Of a stretch of 64,000 nt of DNA, positions 42,855 to 50,982 are shown piece after piece. The DNA comes from Planctomycetota bacterium (GTDB lineage: Bacteria > Planctomycetota > UBA1135 > UBA2386). The translations under genes were made by a program, and so were the position numbers. Where the stretch lies: the NCBI GenBank assembly GCA_016713175.1, contig JADJPQ010000001.1, positions 1,019,001 to 1,083,000 on the forward strand. Reading direction: 5' to 3'. The notes beneath the pieces are model-generated. The model did not search any database, was not told the origin of the DNA, and saw only the letters and a program-made list of their open reading frames with translations. Positions within the stretch are counted from its first letter, which is position 1. Each line of letters opens with the position of its first letter.

Positions 42855-45223
42855 CCGGCCGCGAATGGCCGCGCCTGCTCGCGGGCGCGCTCGTGCTGGC
42901 CGTGCTGACGGCCTGGGTCGTCGCGCACTGGCGGGTCCGTGCCGACATCACGCACTTCCTGCCGGGTGGTGAACGCGATGATGCGGTGCTGCTGGCACGG
43001 CAGATCGCGCTCGGTGAACTGAGCCGGTCGATGGTGCTCGTCGTCGATGCCGGCGACGGCGAGGCGGCAGCGATCAGCCGCGAATTCGAAGCCGCGTTGC
43101 GGGCCGATCCGGTGGTCTCACCGCAGCTCGCGGCCCTGGATGGTGGGCCGTCGCCCGAGTTCGAGCCGGCGCTGTGGCAGCTCTACCAGCCGCGCCGGTT
43201 CGGGTTCGCCGCCGCGGATCCCGAAGCGGCCCGGGCGCGTGTCGACGACGCCGGGCTCGAACGCACGGTCGCCGATCTGAAGCGCCGGCTGGCGTCGCCG
43301 TTGGCGAGTCTGCTGAGCCGCGTGGCGCCGGAGGATCCGTTCCTGATCGTGCCGGACCTGTTCGATCGCGTCGGTGGCCGCGGCGATGGCGTCGGCATCG
43401 TCGCCGAGCGCTTCGTGACGACCGATGGCGGCGCCGCGGTGCTGTTCTTGACCACGCGCGCCAGTTCGTCGGACACGACCGTGCAGCGACCGTTGTTGAC
43501 CGCGATCCGCACGACCTTCGCGGCCCTGAACGCACGGCACGGCGGCGGCCTGCAACTGCGGCTGACCGGCACCAACCGGCACGCCGTGGCCGCCGAGGAC
43601 GCGATCGTCGCCGACATCGGGCGGGTGTCGATCGGGTCGACCCTCGGCCTGCTCGCCGTCTTCCTGCTGCTGTTCACTTCGCTGCGGCTGCCGTTGTCGT
43701 GGCTGCCGGTGCTGGCGTCCGGGTTCGTCGTCGGGGCGGCGAGCTGTCTGCTGGCGTTCGGTGAGATCCACGGCATGACGATCGCGTTCGGCGCGTCGTT
43801 GATCGGCGTCAGCATCGACTATGCCGTGCATTTCTATTGCCATCAGTCGCTGGCGCCGGCGCCGGGGCCGCCGCGCGCGACGCTGCGGCGCGTGTGGCCT
43901 GGACTGCTGCTCGGTTGCGCCACGACGGTCGTCGGCTTCATCGTGCTGTTGATCGCGACGTTCCCCGGGCTGCGCGAACTGGCGTTGTTCTCGGCCGCCG
44001 GTCTGTTCGCGTCGCTGCTGGCGGCATGGGCGTTCCTGCCAGGGCTCGTCGGGCCGATCGGCAGCACCAGAGTCACCATCGCCGTCGTGGGCTGGCTGGT
44101 CGCGGCGACCGCGGTGACCGGGCGTCGCCGGTTGTGGTGGTCGCTACCGTTGCTGCTGGCCGCGATCGTCAGCCTGCTCGGGTTCCCACGCGCCGTGTGG
44201 AACGACCGGATCGCCAACCTGAACCGGTCCGACCCGGCGATCGTCGCCGAGGACGCCGCGGTGATGCGGCGTGTGGTCCGTCATGAACAGCGGCGGTTGG
44301 TCGTCGTGGTGGCTGCCGACGCCGAACAGGCGTTGGCCGGCAACGAGCGGGTGGCGCGAGCGCTCGCGGCGGCGACCGCTTCCGGCGAACTGGCCGGCTA
44401 CCGCAGCGTTGCGGCGGCGTTGCCGAGTGCGGCGTCGCAACAGCAGGTCGCGGCTGCGTTCACCGGGGACCAGACACTGTGGCAGCGCCTGCAGTCGCGC
44501 CTGACCGACGCCGGGTTCGTCGCCGAGCGCTTCGAGCCGTTCCGCGACGCGCTGCGCGCACCGGCGGCGGGGCCGATCACGCCCGACCTGTTGCTCGGCA
44601 GCGCCCTGGCCGGCGTCGTGCGGCCGTTCTTGTTGCCACTCGACGATGGCCGCTACGCGGTGCTGAGTTTCCTGAACGGCATCGGCGACCAGCCGGCGCT
44701 CGCGGCGCGACTGCAGGAGATCCCCGGCGCCCGCCTGCTCGACATCGAAGGCGCGTTGACCGGCGCGTTCGCGGCCTATCGCGAACGGATGGCGACGTTG
44801 CTGGCGGTCGGCATCCTGGCGGTCGTCGGCCTGGTGGTGCTGCGTTATCGGCGTCTGCACCTGGTGGTGCTCGCCGTGGTCCCGGCGCTGCTCGGCGCCG
44901 CCGCGACGATCGCGACGATGGGGCTGCTCGACATCGAGCTGACGATGTTGTCGCTGGTCGCGTTGCTGATGGTCGTCAGCATGGGCGTCGACTACGGCAT
45001 CTTCCTGGCCGAGGACGAGAGTCATCCCGGCGCGCGTGGCGCGACGCTGCTCGGGGTCGTCGTCGACGGCGTCACCACGATCCTCGGGTTCGGCCTGCTG
45101 GCGATTTCTTCCCATCCGGCGTTGTTCGGCATCGGCGTCGCTGCTGGCATGGGGGTCACCTGGTGTCTCGTGCTGGCGCTGGCGTTCGGCGCGCTGGTCG
45201 CGGGGCGAAGGCAAACGCGATGA
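42851..45223 (+). CDS. MMPL/RND-type exporter of aryl-polyene cluster
   Basis: The 790-residue product has the RND layout in two halves: an N-terminal helix (LLAGALVLAVLTAWVVAHWRV), a periplasmic loop starting RADITHFLPGG, then a five-helix bundle with IGSTLGLLAVFLLLFTSLRL, FGASLIGVSIDYAVHFY and a second bundle with LTMLSLVALLMVVSMGVDYG and GVTTILGFGLLAI. VSIDYAVHF and SMGVDYGIFL are the sterol-sensing-like RND signatures. It is predicted to move the pigment lipid out of the inner membrane, with LolA upstream and DUF3261 lipoprotein downstream, each overlapping by 4 bp. Confidence 0.9.
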   Translation: MTGREWPRLLAGALVLAVLTAWVVAHWRVRADITHFLPGGERDDAVLLARQIALGELSRSMVLVVDAGDGEAAAISREFEAALRADPVVSPQLAALDGGPSPEFEPALWQLYQPRRFGFAAADPEAARARVDDAGLERTVADLKRRLASPLASLLSRVAPEDPFLIVPDLFDRVGGRGDGVGIVAERFVTTDGGAAVLFLTTRASSSDTTVQRPLLTAIRTTFAALNARHGGGLQLRLTGTNRHAVAAEDAIVADIGRVSIGSTLGLLAVFLLLFTSLRLPLSWLPVLASGFVVGAASCLLAFGEIHGMTIAFGASLIGVSIDYAVHFYCHQSLAPAPGPPRATLRRVWPGLLLGCATTVVGFIVLLIATFPGLRELALFSAAGLFASLLAAWAFLPGLVGPIGSTRVTIAVVGWLVAATAVTGRRRLWWSLPLLLAAIVSLLGFPRAVWNDRIANLNRSDPAIVAEDAAVMRRVVRHEQRRLVVVVAADAEQALAGNERVARALAAATASGELAGYRSVAAALPSAASQQQVAAAFTGDQTLWQRLQSRLTDAGFVAERFEPFRDALRAPAAGPITPDLLLGSALAGVVRPFLLPLDDGRYAVLSFLNGIGDQPALAARLQEIPGARLLDIEGALTGAFAAYRERMATLLAVGILAVVGLVVLRYRRLHLVVLAVVPALLGAAATIATMGLLDIELTMLSLVALLMVVSMGVDYGIFLAEDESHPGARGATLLGVVVDGVTTILGFGLLAISSHPALFGIGVAAGMGVTWCLVLALAFGALVAGRRQTR

Positions 45224-45870
45224 ACTGCACGACCATCCGTCGGTTGGGGTCCTGGCTGCCGTGGCTGCTCGCTGCCTGTGCGGCGCCGCGCCGGCAACTC
45301 GTCGACGGCGACTACCCGGGCCGGTTGCAGCCGCCGGCCGCGCTGGGCGTCGACCTGGTCTGGCAACAACGCATCACCGCAACCTGGGGCGAAGGCGAAC
45401 AGCGCGGCTTCGAAGCCGCGTTGCAGAAGCAGCGCGACGAGCTGACGGTCATCGGCATGTCGCCGCTCGGTCAGGTCGGGTTCGTGCTGATCCAGCGCCC
45501 GGCTGGCGTGACGTTCGAGAACCGCACCGACATGCAGTTGCCGTTCCCGCCGCGTTTCGTGCTGCTCGACGTGCAGCGGACGTTCTTTCCGTGGCTGCCG
45601 GCCGATCCGACGCTGCGCGACGGCGACCGGCAGGCCGTCGTCGACGACGAGCTCGTCACCGAGCGCTACCGCGACGGCCGGCTGCGCGAACGGACGTTCA
45701 CGCGTTGCTCAGGCCAGCCGGCGGGCGTCATCCAGGTCACCTACGACTGGGACGCGGCACAACCGCAGCAGCGCGCGCCGCGGCAGGCCGTGCTGAACAA
45801 CGGCTGGTTCAGGTATCGCTTGACCATCGACACGCATGCGGAGACGGTGTTGCCGCCGGCCGGCTCGTGA
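45220..45870 (+). CDS. DUF3261 lipoprotein
   Basis: The 216-residue product has a lipoprotein signal (LGSWLPWLLAACAA, Cys about 20) and the DUF3261 fold: LVWQQRITATWGEGEQRGFEA, QVGFVLIQRPAGVTFENRT, LPFPPRFVLLDVQRTFFPW, RTFTRCSG and WFRYRLTIDT. In aryl-polyene operons this family follows the MMPL gene and is assumed to act at the outer membrane in pigment localisation. The next gene's GTG overlaps its stop. Confidence 0.85.
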   Translation: MNCTTIRRLGSWLPWLLAACAAPRRQLVDGDYPGRLQPPAALGVDLVWQQRITATWGEGEQRGFEAALQKQRDELTVIGMSPLGQVGFVLIQRPAGVTFENRTDMQLPFPPRFVLLDVQRTFFPWLPADPTLRDGDRQAVVDDELVTERYRDGRLRERTFTRCSGQPAGVIQVTYDWDAAQPQQRAPRQAVLNNGWFRYRLTIDTHAETVLPPAGS

Positions 45871-47000
45871 ACACGATGCGGTGGGCGCCAGCGTTCGTCC
45901 TGGGCCAGGGTGCGGTCAGTCCGTTCGGGATCGGTGTCGACGCCCTGCTCGCCGGCATCTTCGGTGGGCAGACCGGCATTGCGGCCAGACGACGGACCGC
46001 GGCGTTCGAAGCGCCGACGGCGGTGGCTGCCGAACTGCCGGCGGCGACGCTCGCGACACTCGGCGGTGACGACGATCTCGCGTTCCGCGGGGCGATGGCT
46101 GCCGCCGGGCAGGCGCTGGCGGCGACGGCCATTCCGCGCCAACGGATCGGTCTGGTGCTGGCCTCGACCAAGGGCGACCTCGGCGGTGTGTTGCTCGACG
46201 ACCCGGGCGATGGACTTGGCCTGCCGGGTCGGCTCGCCGGACGACTGCGGCGTGAACTCGGCCTGGGCATCGCGCTCGGTGCGATCTCCTGTGCCTGCGC
46301 CTCGGGTCTGGTGGCGGTGGCGCATGCGGCCCGGCATCTGCAGGCAGGAACCTGCGACCACGCGCTGGTGGTCGGTGTCGACGTGCATCACCCGTTCGTG
46401 ATGGCCGGTTTCGGCAGTCTGCATGCCCTCGATCCAACGGCATGTCGGCCGTTCGATGTGGCGCGGCGTGGCGTGGTGCTCGGCGAAGCGGCCGCGGCGT
46501 TGCTGCTCGGGCGTTCGCCAATGGGGCCGAGTGCGCCGCGCCTGCTCGGTCACGGCGGCGCCAACGACGCCTGCCACATCACCGGTCCCGACCGGCAGGG
46601 CGCCGGTCTGGCGCTGGCGTCGCAGCGCGCGATCGCAACCGCCGGCCTGACGCCGCAGGACATCGACGTGATCCACCTGCACGGCACCGGCACGCTGGCC
46701 AACGATGCGACCGAGGCGATCGGTCTGGCCAACCTGTTCTCTGGGCGCACGCCGCCGGCGTTCGGCACCAAGGGTCAGACCGGCCACACACTCGGTGCGT
46801 CCGGCGTGCTGGAACTGCTGGTATCGATCGCGGCGCTGCAACGCGCCCTGGCACCGTCGAACGTCGGGCTCGAGCAGCCGGATGTCACCGCCGGACTCGA
46901 TCTGGTGCGCTCGCCGCGACCCCTGCCGCGCGCCCGGCACGCGCTGAAGGTCGCCAGCGGTTTTGGCGGCGCGCAGGCAGCGACGGTGGTGGCGCCATGA
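45867..47000 (+). CDS. Beta-ketoacyl-ACP synthase (aryl-polyene type)
   Basis: 377 residues from a GTG at 45867 that overlaps the preceding stop; an ATG at 45876 is close by. The active-site triad is intact: Cys about 144 in ISCACASGL, His in HLHGTGTLANDATE, and His in KGQTGHTLGASGVLELL. GVDVHHPFVMAGFGSLHALD is the usual dimer-region motif. Predicted to extend the polyene on ACP, with the gene immediately downstream as its non-catalytic partner. Confidence 0.9.
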   Translation: MNTMRWAPAFVLGQGAVSPFGIGVDALLAGIFGGQTGIAARRRTAAFEAPTAVAAELPAATLATLGGDDDLAFRGAMAAAGQALAATAIPRQRIGLVLASTKGDLGGVLLDDPGDGLGLPGRLAGRLRRELGLGIALGAISCACASGLVAVAHAARHLQAGTCDHALVVGVDVHHPFVMAGFGSLHALDPTACRPFDVARRGVVLGEAAAALLLGRSPMGPSAPRLLGHGGANDACHITGPDRQGAGLALASQRAIATAGLTPQDIDVIHLHGTGTLANDATEAIGLANLFSGRTPPAFGTKGQTGHTLGASGVLELLVSIAALQRALAPSNVGLEQPDVTAGLDLVRSPRPLPRARHALKVASGFGGAQAATVVAP

Positions 47001-47695
47001 GCGCTCCGGCGGTGGTCCTGGCGTGGGGTCGCGTCGATGCCGACGGCATCGTCGGTTCGGGCCGCCCGCAGGTTCGTTGGGCCGATCTCGGCGTGGCGGC
47101 GCCCGGCGACGGCCGTACGTTCCGCCGCGTGTTTGGCGAACGCGACGAGACGTTCCGCCGGCTCGATCGCATGTCGCGTGTGCTGGTGCTCGCCGGGGCC
47201 GCCGCCGGGATCGATCAGGTGCTCACGCCGGCACTCGCCGCCGGCGCGGCGATCGTGTTCGAGACCACGGTCGGTTCGCTCGACGCGGATCTGCGCTTTG
47301 CCGACAGCATGGCGGCCGGCCTGTGCGATGGCCCGGTGTTTGCCTACACCTTGCCGAGCTCGAGCCTCGGTGAACTGGCGCTGCGGCATGGTCTGCGCGG
47401 ACCGACGGTCTGCATGTCGACCGTCGAGGCCCAGCCGGGGGTCGCGCTGCGCGAAGCCGGACTGATGCTGGCGGCGGGTGAAGTCGAGGTCGCGGTCGTC
47501 GGCCGGATCGATGTGCTGGTCGGCAGCCGACCGACGGTGACACCGATCTGTCGAGCGGTCGTCGCGGTGCTCGTGCGTGCGTCGCTTGGACTGCGCGGCG
47601 TCGCCGCGTGGCCGGATGCGGCTTCTGACCCTTGGCGCGACTGGCCGTCGATTCAGGGCACCAGCAGCGACAACCGTTCGGGCAGGATCGAGTAG
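46997..47695 (+). CDS. Ketosynthase-like chain-length factor lacking the catalytic cysteine
   Basis: The 232-residue product is an N-terminal half of the thiolase/KS fold. FETTVGSLDADLRFADSM and LPSSSLGELALRHGLRGPTV match KS regions, but the nucleophile position reads STVEAQ, giving Glu at about residue 144 instead of Cys. The C-terminal His motifs are absent because the protein is short, as for the chain-length-factor subunits of aryl-polyene clusters. It likely forms a heterodimer with the upstream KS, overlapping by 4 bp. Its last 43 bp overlap the convergent lipid-kinase gene. Confidence 0.8.
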   Translation: MSAPAVVLAWGRVDADGIVGSGRPQVRWADLGVAAPGDGRTFRRVFGERDETFRRLDRMSRVLVLAGAAAGIDQVLTPALAAGAAIVFETTVGSLDADLRFADSMAAGLCDGPVFAYTLPSSSLGELALRHGLRGPTVCMSTVEAQPGVALREAGLMLAAGEVEVAVVGRIDVLVGSRPTVTPICRAVVAVLVRASLGLRGVAAWPDAASDPWRDWPSIQGTSSDNRSGRIE

Positions 47696-48561
47696 GCGAT
47701 CGACGACACCGGCGCCGGCAGCACTTCGCCATCGAGCGACGCGAGCACCGGCCGATCGGTGTCGATCTGCAACCGCGCCACGCGGTCGAAACGCACCCGC
47801 GGATCGTCGCGATGCCGGCCGCACGCCAACCTGGCGAACAACCACAGGATCGTCCGCCGGGGCACCGCCGCGAGTTCGACCGCGTCGAGCCTGCCGTCGT
47901 CGCAACGACCATCGGGAACCAGATGCAGGCCGCCGCCGACGAACTGGCCATTGCAGGTGCTCAGGAACGTCAGTTCGGCCGTTCGCGGCGCTTGCGCGTC
48001 GCAGCGGATCGTCGCGCGGAACGGCTGCAGGCGGCGCAGCACGCGCAGTGTGGCCAGGAAGTACAGCAGGCGCCCGCGGATCCGATGGGGCTTGGCGGCT
48101 TCGGCGGCCACTTCCGCATCCAACCCCAGTCCGGCGGCGTTGGCGAAGCGTCGTCGGTGCGGACCGTCCGGGCTGGAGAACGTTGCCTCGCCGATGTCGA
48201 TTTCGCGGATGGTGCCACGCGCAATCGCCGCCGCCACCGCCACCGGGTCGCGGCCGAGCCGCAAGGACTTCGCCCAATCGTCGCCACTGCCGCAAGGGAG
48301 CACGGCCAGAGGCCCGAGTCTGCCGGCGCGAATCGGCAAGCCGTCGACGACTTCGTGGACCGTGCCATCGCCGCCGATCGCGACGACCGTGCTCCGCGCC
48401 GCCGCCGCCAGTTCACGGGCGTGTCCGCGATGCGTGGTCTCCTCGCGCACCAACGGGACGCCGCGGCTCCGCAGTGCCGCCACCAGCGCTTCGGCCGCGC
48501 GTCGCCCGCGGCCACCTCCCGCGATCGGGTTGGCGATCAACAGCACCGGTTCCGGACTCAT
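47653..48561 (-). CDS. Diacylglycerol/sphingosine kinase-like lipid kinase
   Basis: 302 residues from ATG at 48561. The DAGK catalytic motif VVAIGGDGTVHEVVDG lies at about 59-74, preceded by LLIANPIAGGGRGRRAAE (nucleotide-binding), followed by PLAVLPCGSGDDWAKSL (normally GTGNDFA) and the C-terminal beta-domain with FANAAGLGLDAEVA and SLDGEVL. It would phosphorylate a lipid or related alcohol. It converges on, and overlaps by 43 bp, the chain-length-factor gene, and is divergent from the SDR. Role in pigment-lipid anchoring is possible but unproven. Confidence 0.8.
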   Translation of the reverse strand: MSPEPVLLIANPIAGGGRGRRAAEALVAALRSRGVPLVREETTHRGHARELAAAARSTVVAIGGDGTVHEVVDGLPIRAGRLGPLAVLPCGSGDDWAKSLRLGRDPVAVAAAIARGTIREIDIGEATFSSPDGPHRRRFANAAGLGLDAEVAAEAAKPHRIRGRLLYFLATLRVLRRLQPFRATIRCDAQAPRTAELTFLSTCNGQFVGGGLHLVPDGRCDDGRLDAVELAAVPRRTILWLFARLACGRHRDDPRVRFDRVARLQIDTDRPVLASLDGEVLPAPVSSIAYSILPERLSLLVP

Positions 48562-48626
48562 CGCCAAACTGTGGAACTGCAGGTCATCGTCGCCGCCGAT
48601 CGTCCTGCCGAGCATACTGCGCCGCC

Positions 48627-49433
48627 GTGACCGCCGCGCGTTCTCCTGTTCGCCCCGTCGCCGTCGTCAGCGGTGCCTCGAGCGGCATCGGCGCGGCGCT
48701 GGCGCGTTTGCTGGCGTCGCAGGGCTACGATGTGGCGTTGCTGGCCCGTCGGCGCAATGCCCTCGACCAGGTCGCGGCGACCGTGATCGCTGCCGGTGGC
48801 CAGGCGCATGTCGAGGTCGTCGACCTCACCGACGCTGCTGCCGTAGCCCAGGCCATCGCCAACGTCTGCGGGTGGCGACCGCAACTCGACGTCGTCGTCG
48901 CCAATGCCGGCGTCTACCAGCGCGGGCTGGCGACGATGATGCGCCGCGAACACCTCGAAACGGCCCTGCGCGACAACTTCTGGACCGCGTACCATCTGGT
49001 CGAAGCGATGCTGCCGGTGCTGCGCGCGCAACGCCGCGGGCAGTTGGTGTTCGTGAACAGCTTCGATGCCAAGAAGGGCATGCCGATGGACGCGGCCTAT
49101 GCGACCGCCAAGGCGGCGTTGGCCAGCTACGCGGCATCCCTGCGGCAGGCGTTGCGGTCCGAAGGGGTTGGTGTGTGCTCGGTGTTTCCGGGGCGCGTCG
49201 ACACGCCGATGGTCGATGGGGTCGAAGTGCCAGCCATCTCGGCGAAGATTCCGCCCGAACGTGTTGCTCGCGCGGTGCTGATGGCGTTGCGTCGCCGCCA
49301 GGCCGAGGTCATCGTGCCGTGGCACATCCGCCCGTTGTGGTGGCTCGAGGTCGTGTCGCCGCGGCTTGCCGATTGGTTGGTTCGCCGGCTGCGATTGGAC
49401 GGGTGGTCGTCAGGCCCAGCGGCCGAACCTTGA
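48627..49433 (+). CDS. Short-chain dehydrogenase/reductase
   Basis: 268 residues from GTG at 48627, 65 bp from the divergent lipid kinase. The cofactor motif is VVSGASSGIGAALARLLAS, with LDVVVANAGVY, and the catalytic YATAK at about residues 158-162 with the Ser in VFVNSFDAKKG. The C-terminus has an amphipathic segment (WHIRPLWWLEVVSPRLADWL) suggesting membrane contact. It could be the ketoreductase of the pigment locus or a lipid reductase of the sphinganine-reductase type; its position next to a lipid kinase favours the latter, with low certainty. Confidence 0.8.
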   Translation: MTAARSPVRPVAVVSGASSGIGAALARLLASQGYDVALLARRRNALDQVAATVIAAGGQAHVEVVDLTDAAAVAQAIANVCGWRPQLDVVVANAGVYQRGLATMMRREHLETALRDNFWTAYHLVEAMLPVLRAQRRGQLVFVNSFDAKKGMPMDAAYATAKAALASYAASLRQALRSEGVGVCSVFPGRVDTPMVDGVEVPAISAKIPPERVARAVLMALRRRQAEVIVPWHIRPLWWLEVVSPRLADWLVRRLRLDGWSSGPAAEP

Positions 49434-49464
49434 CCCTCGCTGGCATACCCCGCATCCTGCCTTG

Positions 49465-50982
49465 GTGTCCGCTGTCCAAGGTCTGCCACCGCCACATGCC
49501 TTCGTGCGCAGGGTCCATCTCGCCTGCGTCGGGGGGCCGTCGACGCCGTTCCTCGACCGTGTCGTCGAGGGTCTGCGGCAGGCCTTCACCGCGCTCGGCC
49601 ACGACTGGGCCGCCGCTCCGGATGCGCGCACCGACTCGTTCCTGACGACCGCTCGCCTGCACGAACCGGTGTCGTGGCGGCACTCGCCGTTGTTCGTCGG
49701 CCGGAAGCAGTGGAACCTGACGCACAAGCCGGCGACCTACGCGCTGGTGCACGCCACGACCGCGCAGTTCCGCGATCTGGTGCAGCACTTCGAACGGGCG
49801 CTGGCGCGGCAACCGAACGATCCGGCGGACTTCGCGCTGCCGGGCCTGGCGCCGAAGGCGTGCGAGGTGCTGCGCGATCAGGGCATGCGCGGCGGCACGA
49901 TGATGTGCGTCGCGCGGCTGTTGCAGTCGCAGGCCAAGAGCCTGCGCGTGCTGCTGGTCGTCGGTGACGACCATCCGGTCGAAGCGTTCCTGTTCGATCT
50001 CGCCGGCGCCTACCCGCGGATCGCCGGCGGTGACGACCGGCGGTTCTGCGCCGAGGCGGCGTTGCGGATCGCGACGCACCTGAGCACGCGCGAAGTGACG
50101 ATGCATCGGGTGCAGGGCGCACCGATCGCGCGCGCGGACTGGCAGGCGGCGCCGGCGCCGGCGGCGATGTTGCAGGTGTCACGGCAGCTCGGCGAACGCG
50201 GGTTCTTCACCAAGATGGTCCGGGTGGCGGATCTCGTCGACGTGCCGGCACTGACCGATGTGCTGGCGCAGCAGTACAGCGAAGGCTGCTTCGCGACGTT
50301 CGATCCGCATCTGCGCGCGCAGGTGGTCACCGTGACCGGCAGTTCGCAGCCGGTGCAGAAGATGAGCATCGTCGAGGACGATCTGGCAGTGATCGGCGAA
50401 GTGCTCGCCGGCGGTCACGGCGTCGCCGTCCGCCAGGTCGAGGGCTTGCGCAATGATCCACCGTCCAGCGAGGCCGTCGAGTTCGAAGGCATCGACGCGG
50501 AGCTGCCGCGGCGCTTGCCGCCACCGGCCTTTGGCATCGGCGAGCCGTTGCCGGTCGTGCGCAGCAAGCTGCATGGGCATCGCGGCGTCGCCGGCTATGA
50601 CCCGCGCACCGTGGAGTTCGTGCCGTTGTCGCCGCCGTACTACGACTATCTGGTGTCGTGCTCGACCGAGGCGCAGGCCGTCGGCATCGCCGAGGCGTAT
50701 CGCCGGTCGCGCGCGCTGCGCGATCCGCACGACCCACGGACGATCGTGTTCACCGTGTTGCCAGGGCACGGCATGCTGATGGTCGAGAAATGGCTGCCGG
50801 GCCGTCAGCCGTTCGAGGAGCTGATCGCGGCGATGGACAGCGGCCGGATCGAGATCTGCTACGGCGTGCCGCAGGGTTGGATGCGTTACGAGCCGGTCGG
50901 AGCCGCGATGAAGTTGCGACTCGGCGCGGCGCCGGTGGATGCCCGCAGCGGCGAGACGCCGGCAGCGACCCAGGCGTTCTAG
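49465..50982 (+). CDS. Conserved-looking protein of unknown function
   Basis: About 505 residues from a GTG at 49465. No signal peptide or transmembrane helix is apparent. Recognisable blocks are SWRHSPLFVGRKQWNLTHKP, ATYALVHATTAQFRDLVQHF, CVARLLQSQAKSLRVLLVVG, FDPHLRAQVVTVTGSSQPVQ, a central low-similarity region, then KLHGHRGVAGYDP and FVPLSPPYYDYLVSCSTEAQ with TIVFTVLPGHGMLMVEKW. I do not recognise the family. The first half contains HxHP-like positions but no clear catalytic motif I can assign. It starts 31 bp after the SDR, so may be co-transcribed, and overlaps the end of the convergent kinase gene by 4 bp. Confidence 0.65.
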   Translation: MSAVQGLPPPHAFVRRVHLACVGGPSTPFLDRVVEGLRQAFTALGHDWAAAPDARTDSFLTTARLHEPVSWRHSPLFVGRKQWNLTHKPATYALVHATTAQFRDLVQHFERALARQPNDPADFALPGLAPKACEVLRDQGMRGGTMMCVARLLQSQAKSLRVLLVVGDDHPVEAFLFDLAGAYPRIAGGDDRRFCAEAALRIATHLSTREVTMHRVQGAPIARADWQAAPAPAAMLQVSRQLGERGFFTKMVRVADLVDVPALTDVLAQQYSEGCFATFDPHLRAQVVTVTGSSQPVQKMSIVEDDLAVIGEVLAGGHGVAVRQVEGLRNDPPSSEAVEFEGIDAELPRRLPPPAFGIGEPLPVVRSKLHGHRGVAGYDPRTVEFVPLSPPYYDYLVSCSTEAQAVGIAEAYRRSRALRDPHDPRTIVFTVLPGHGMLMVEKWLPGRQPFEELIAAMDSGRIEICYGVPQGWMRYEPVGAAMKLRLGAAPVDARSGETPAATQAF

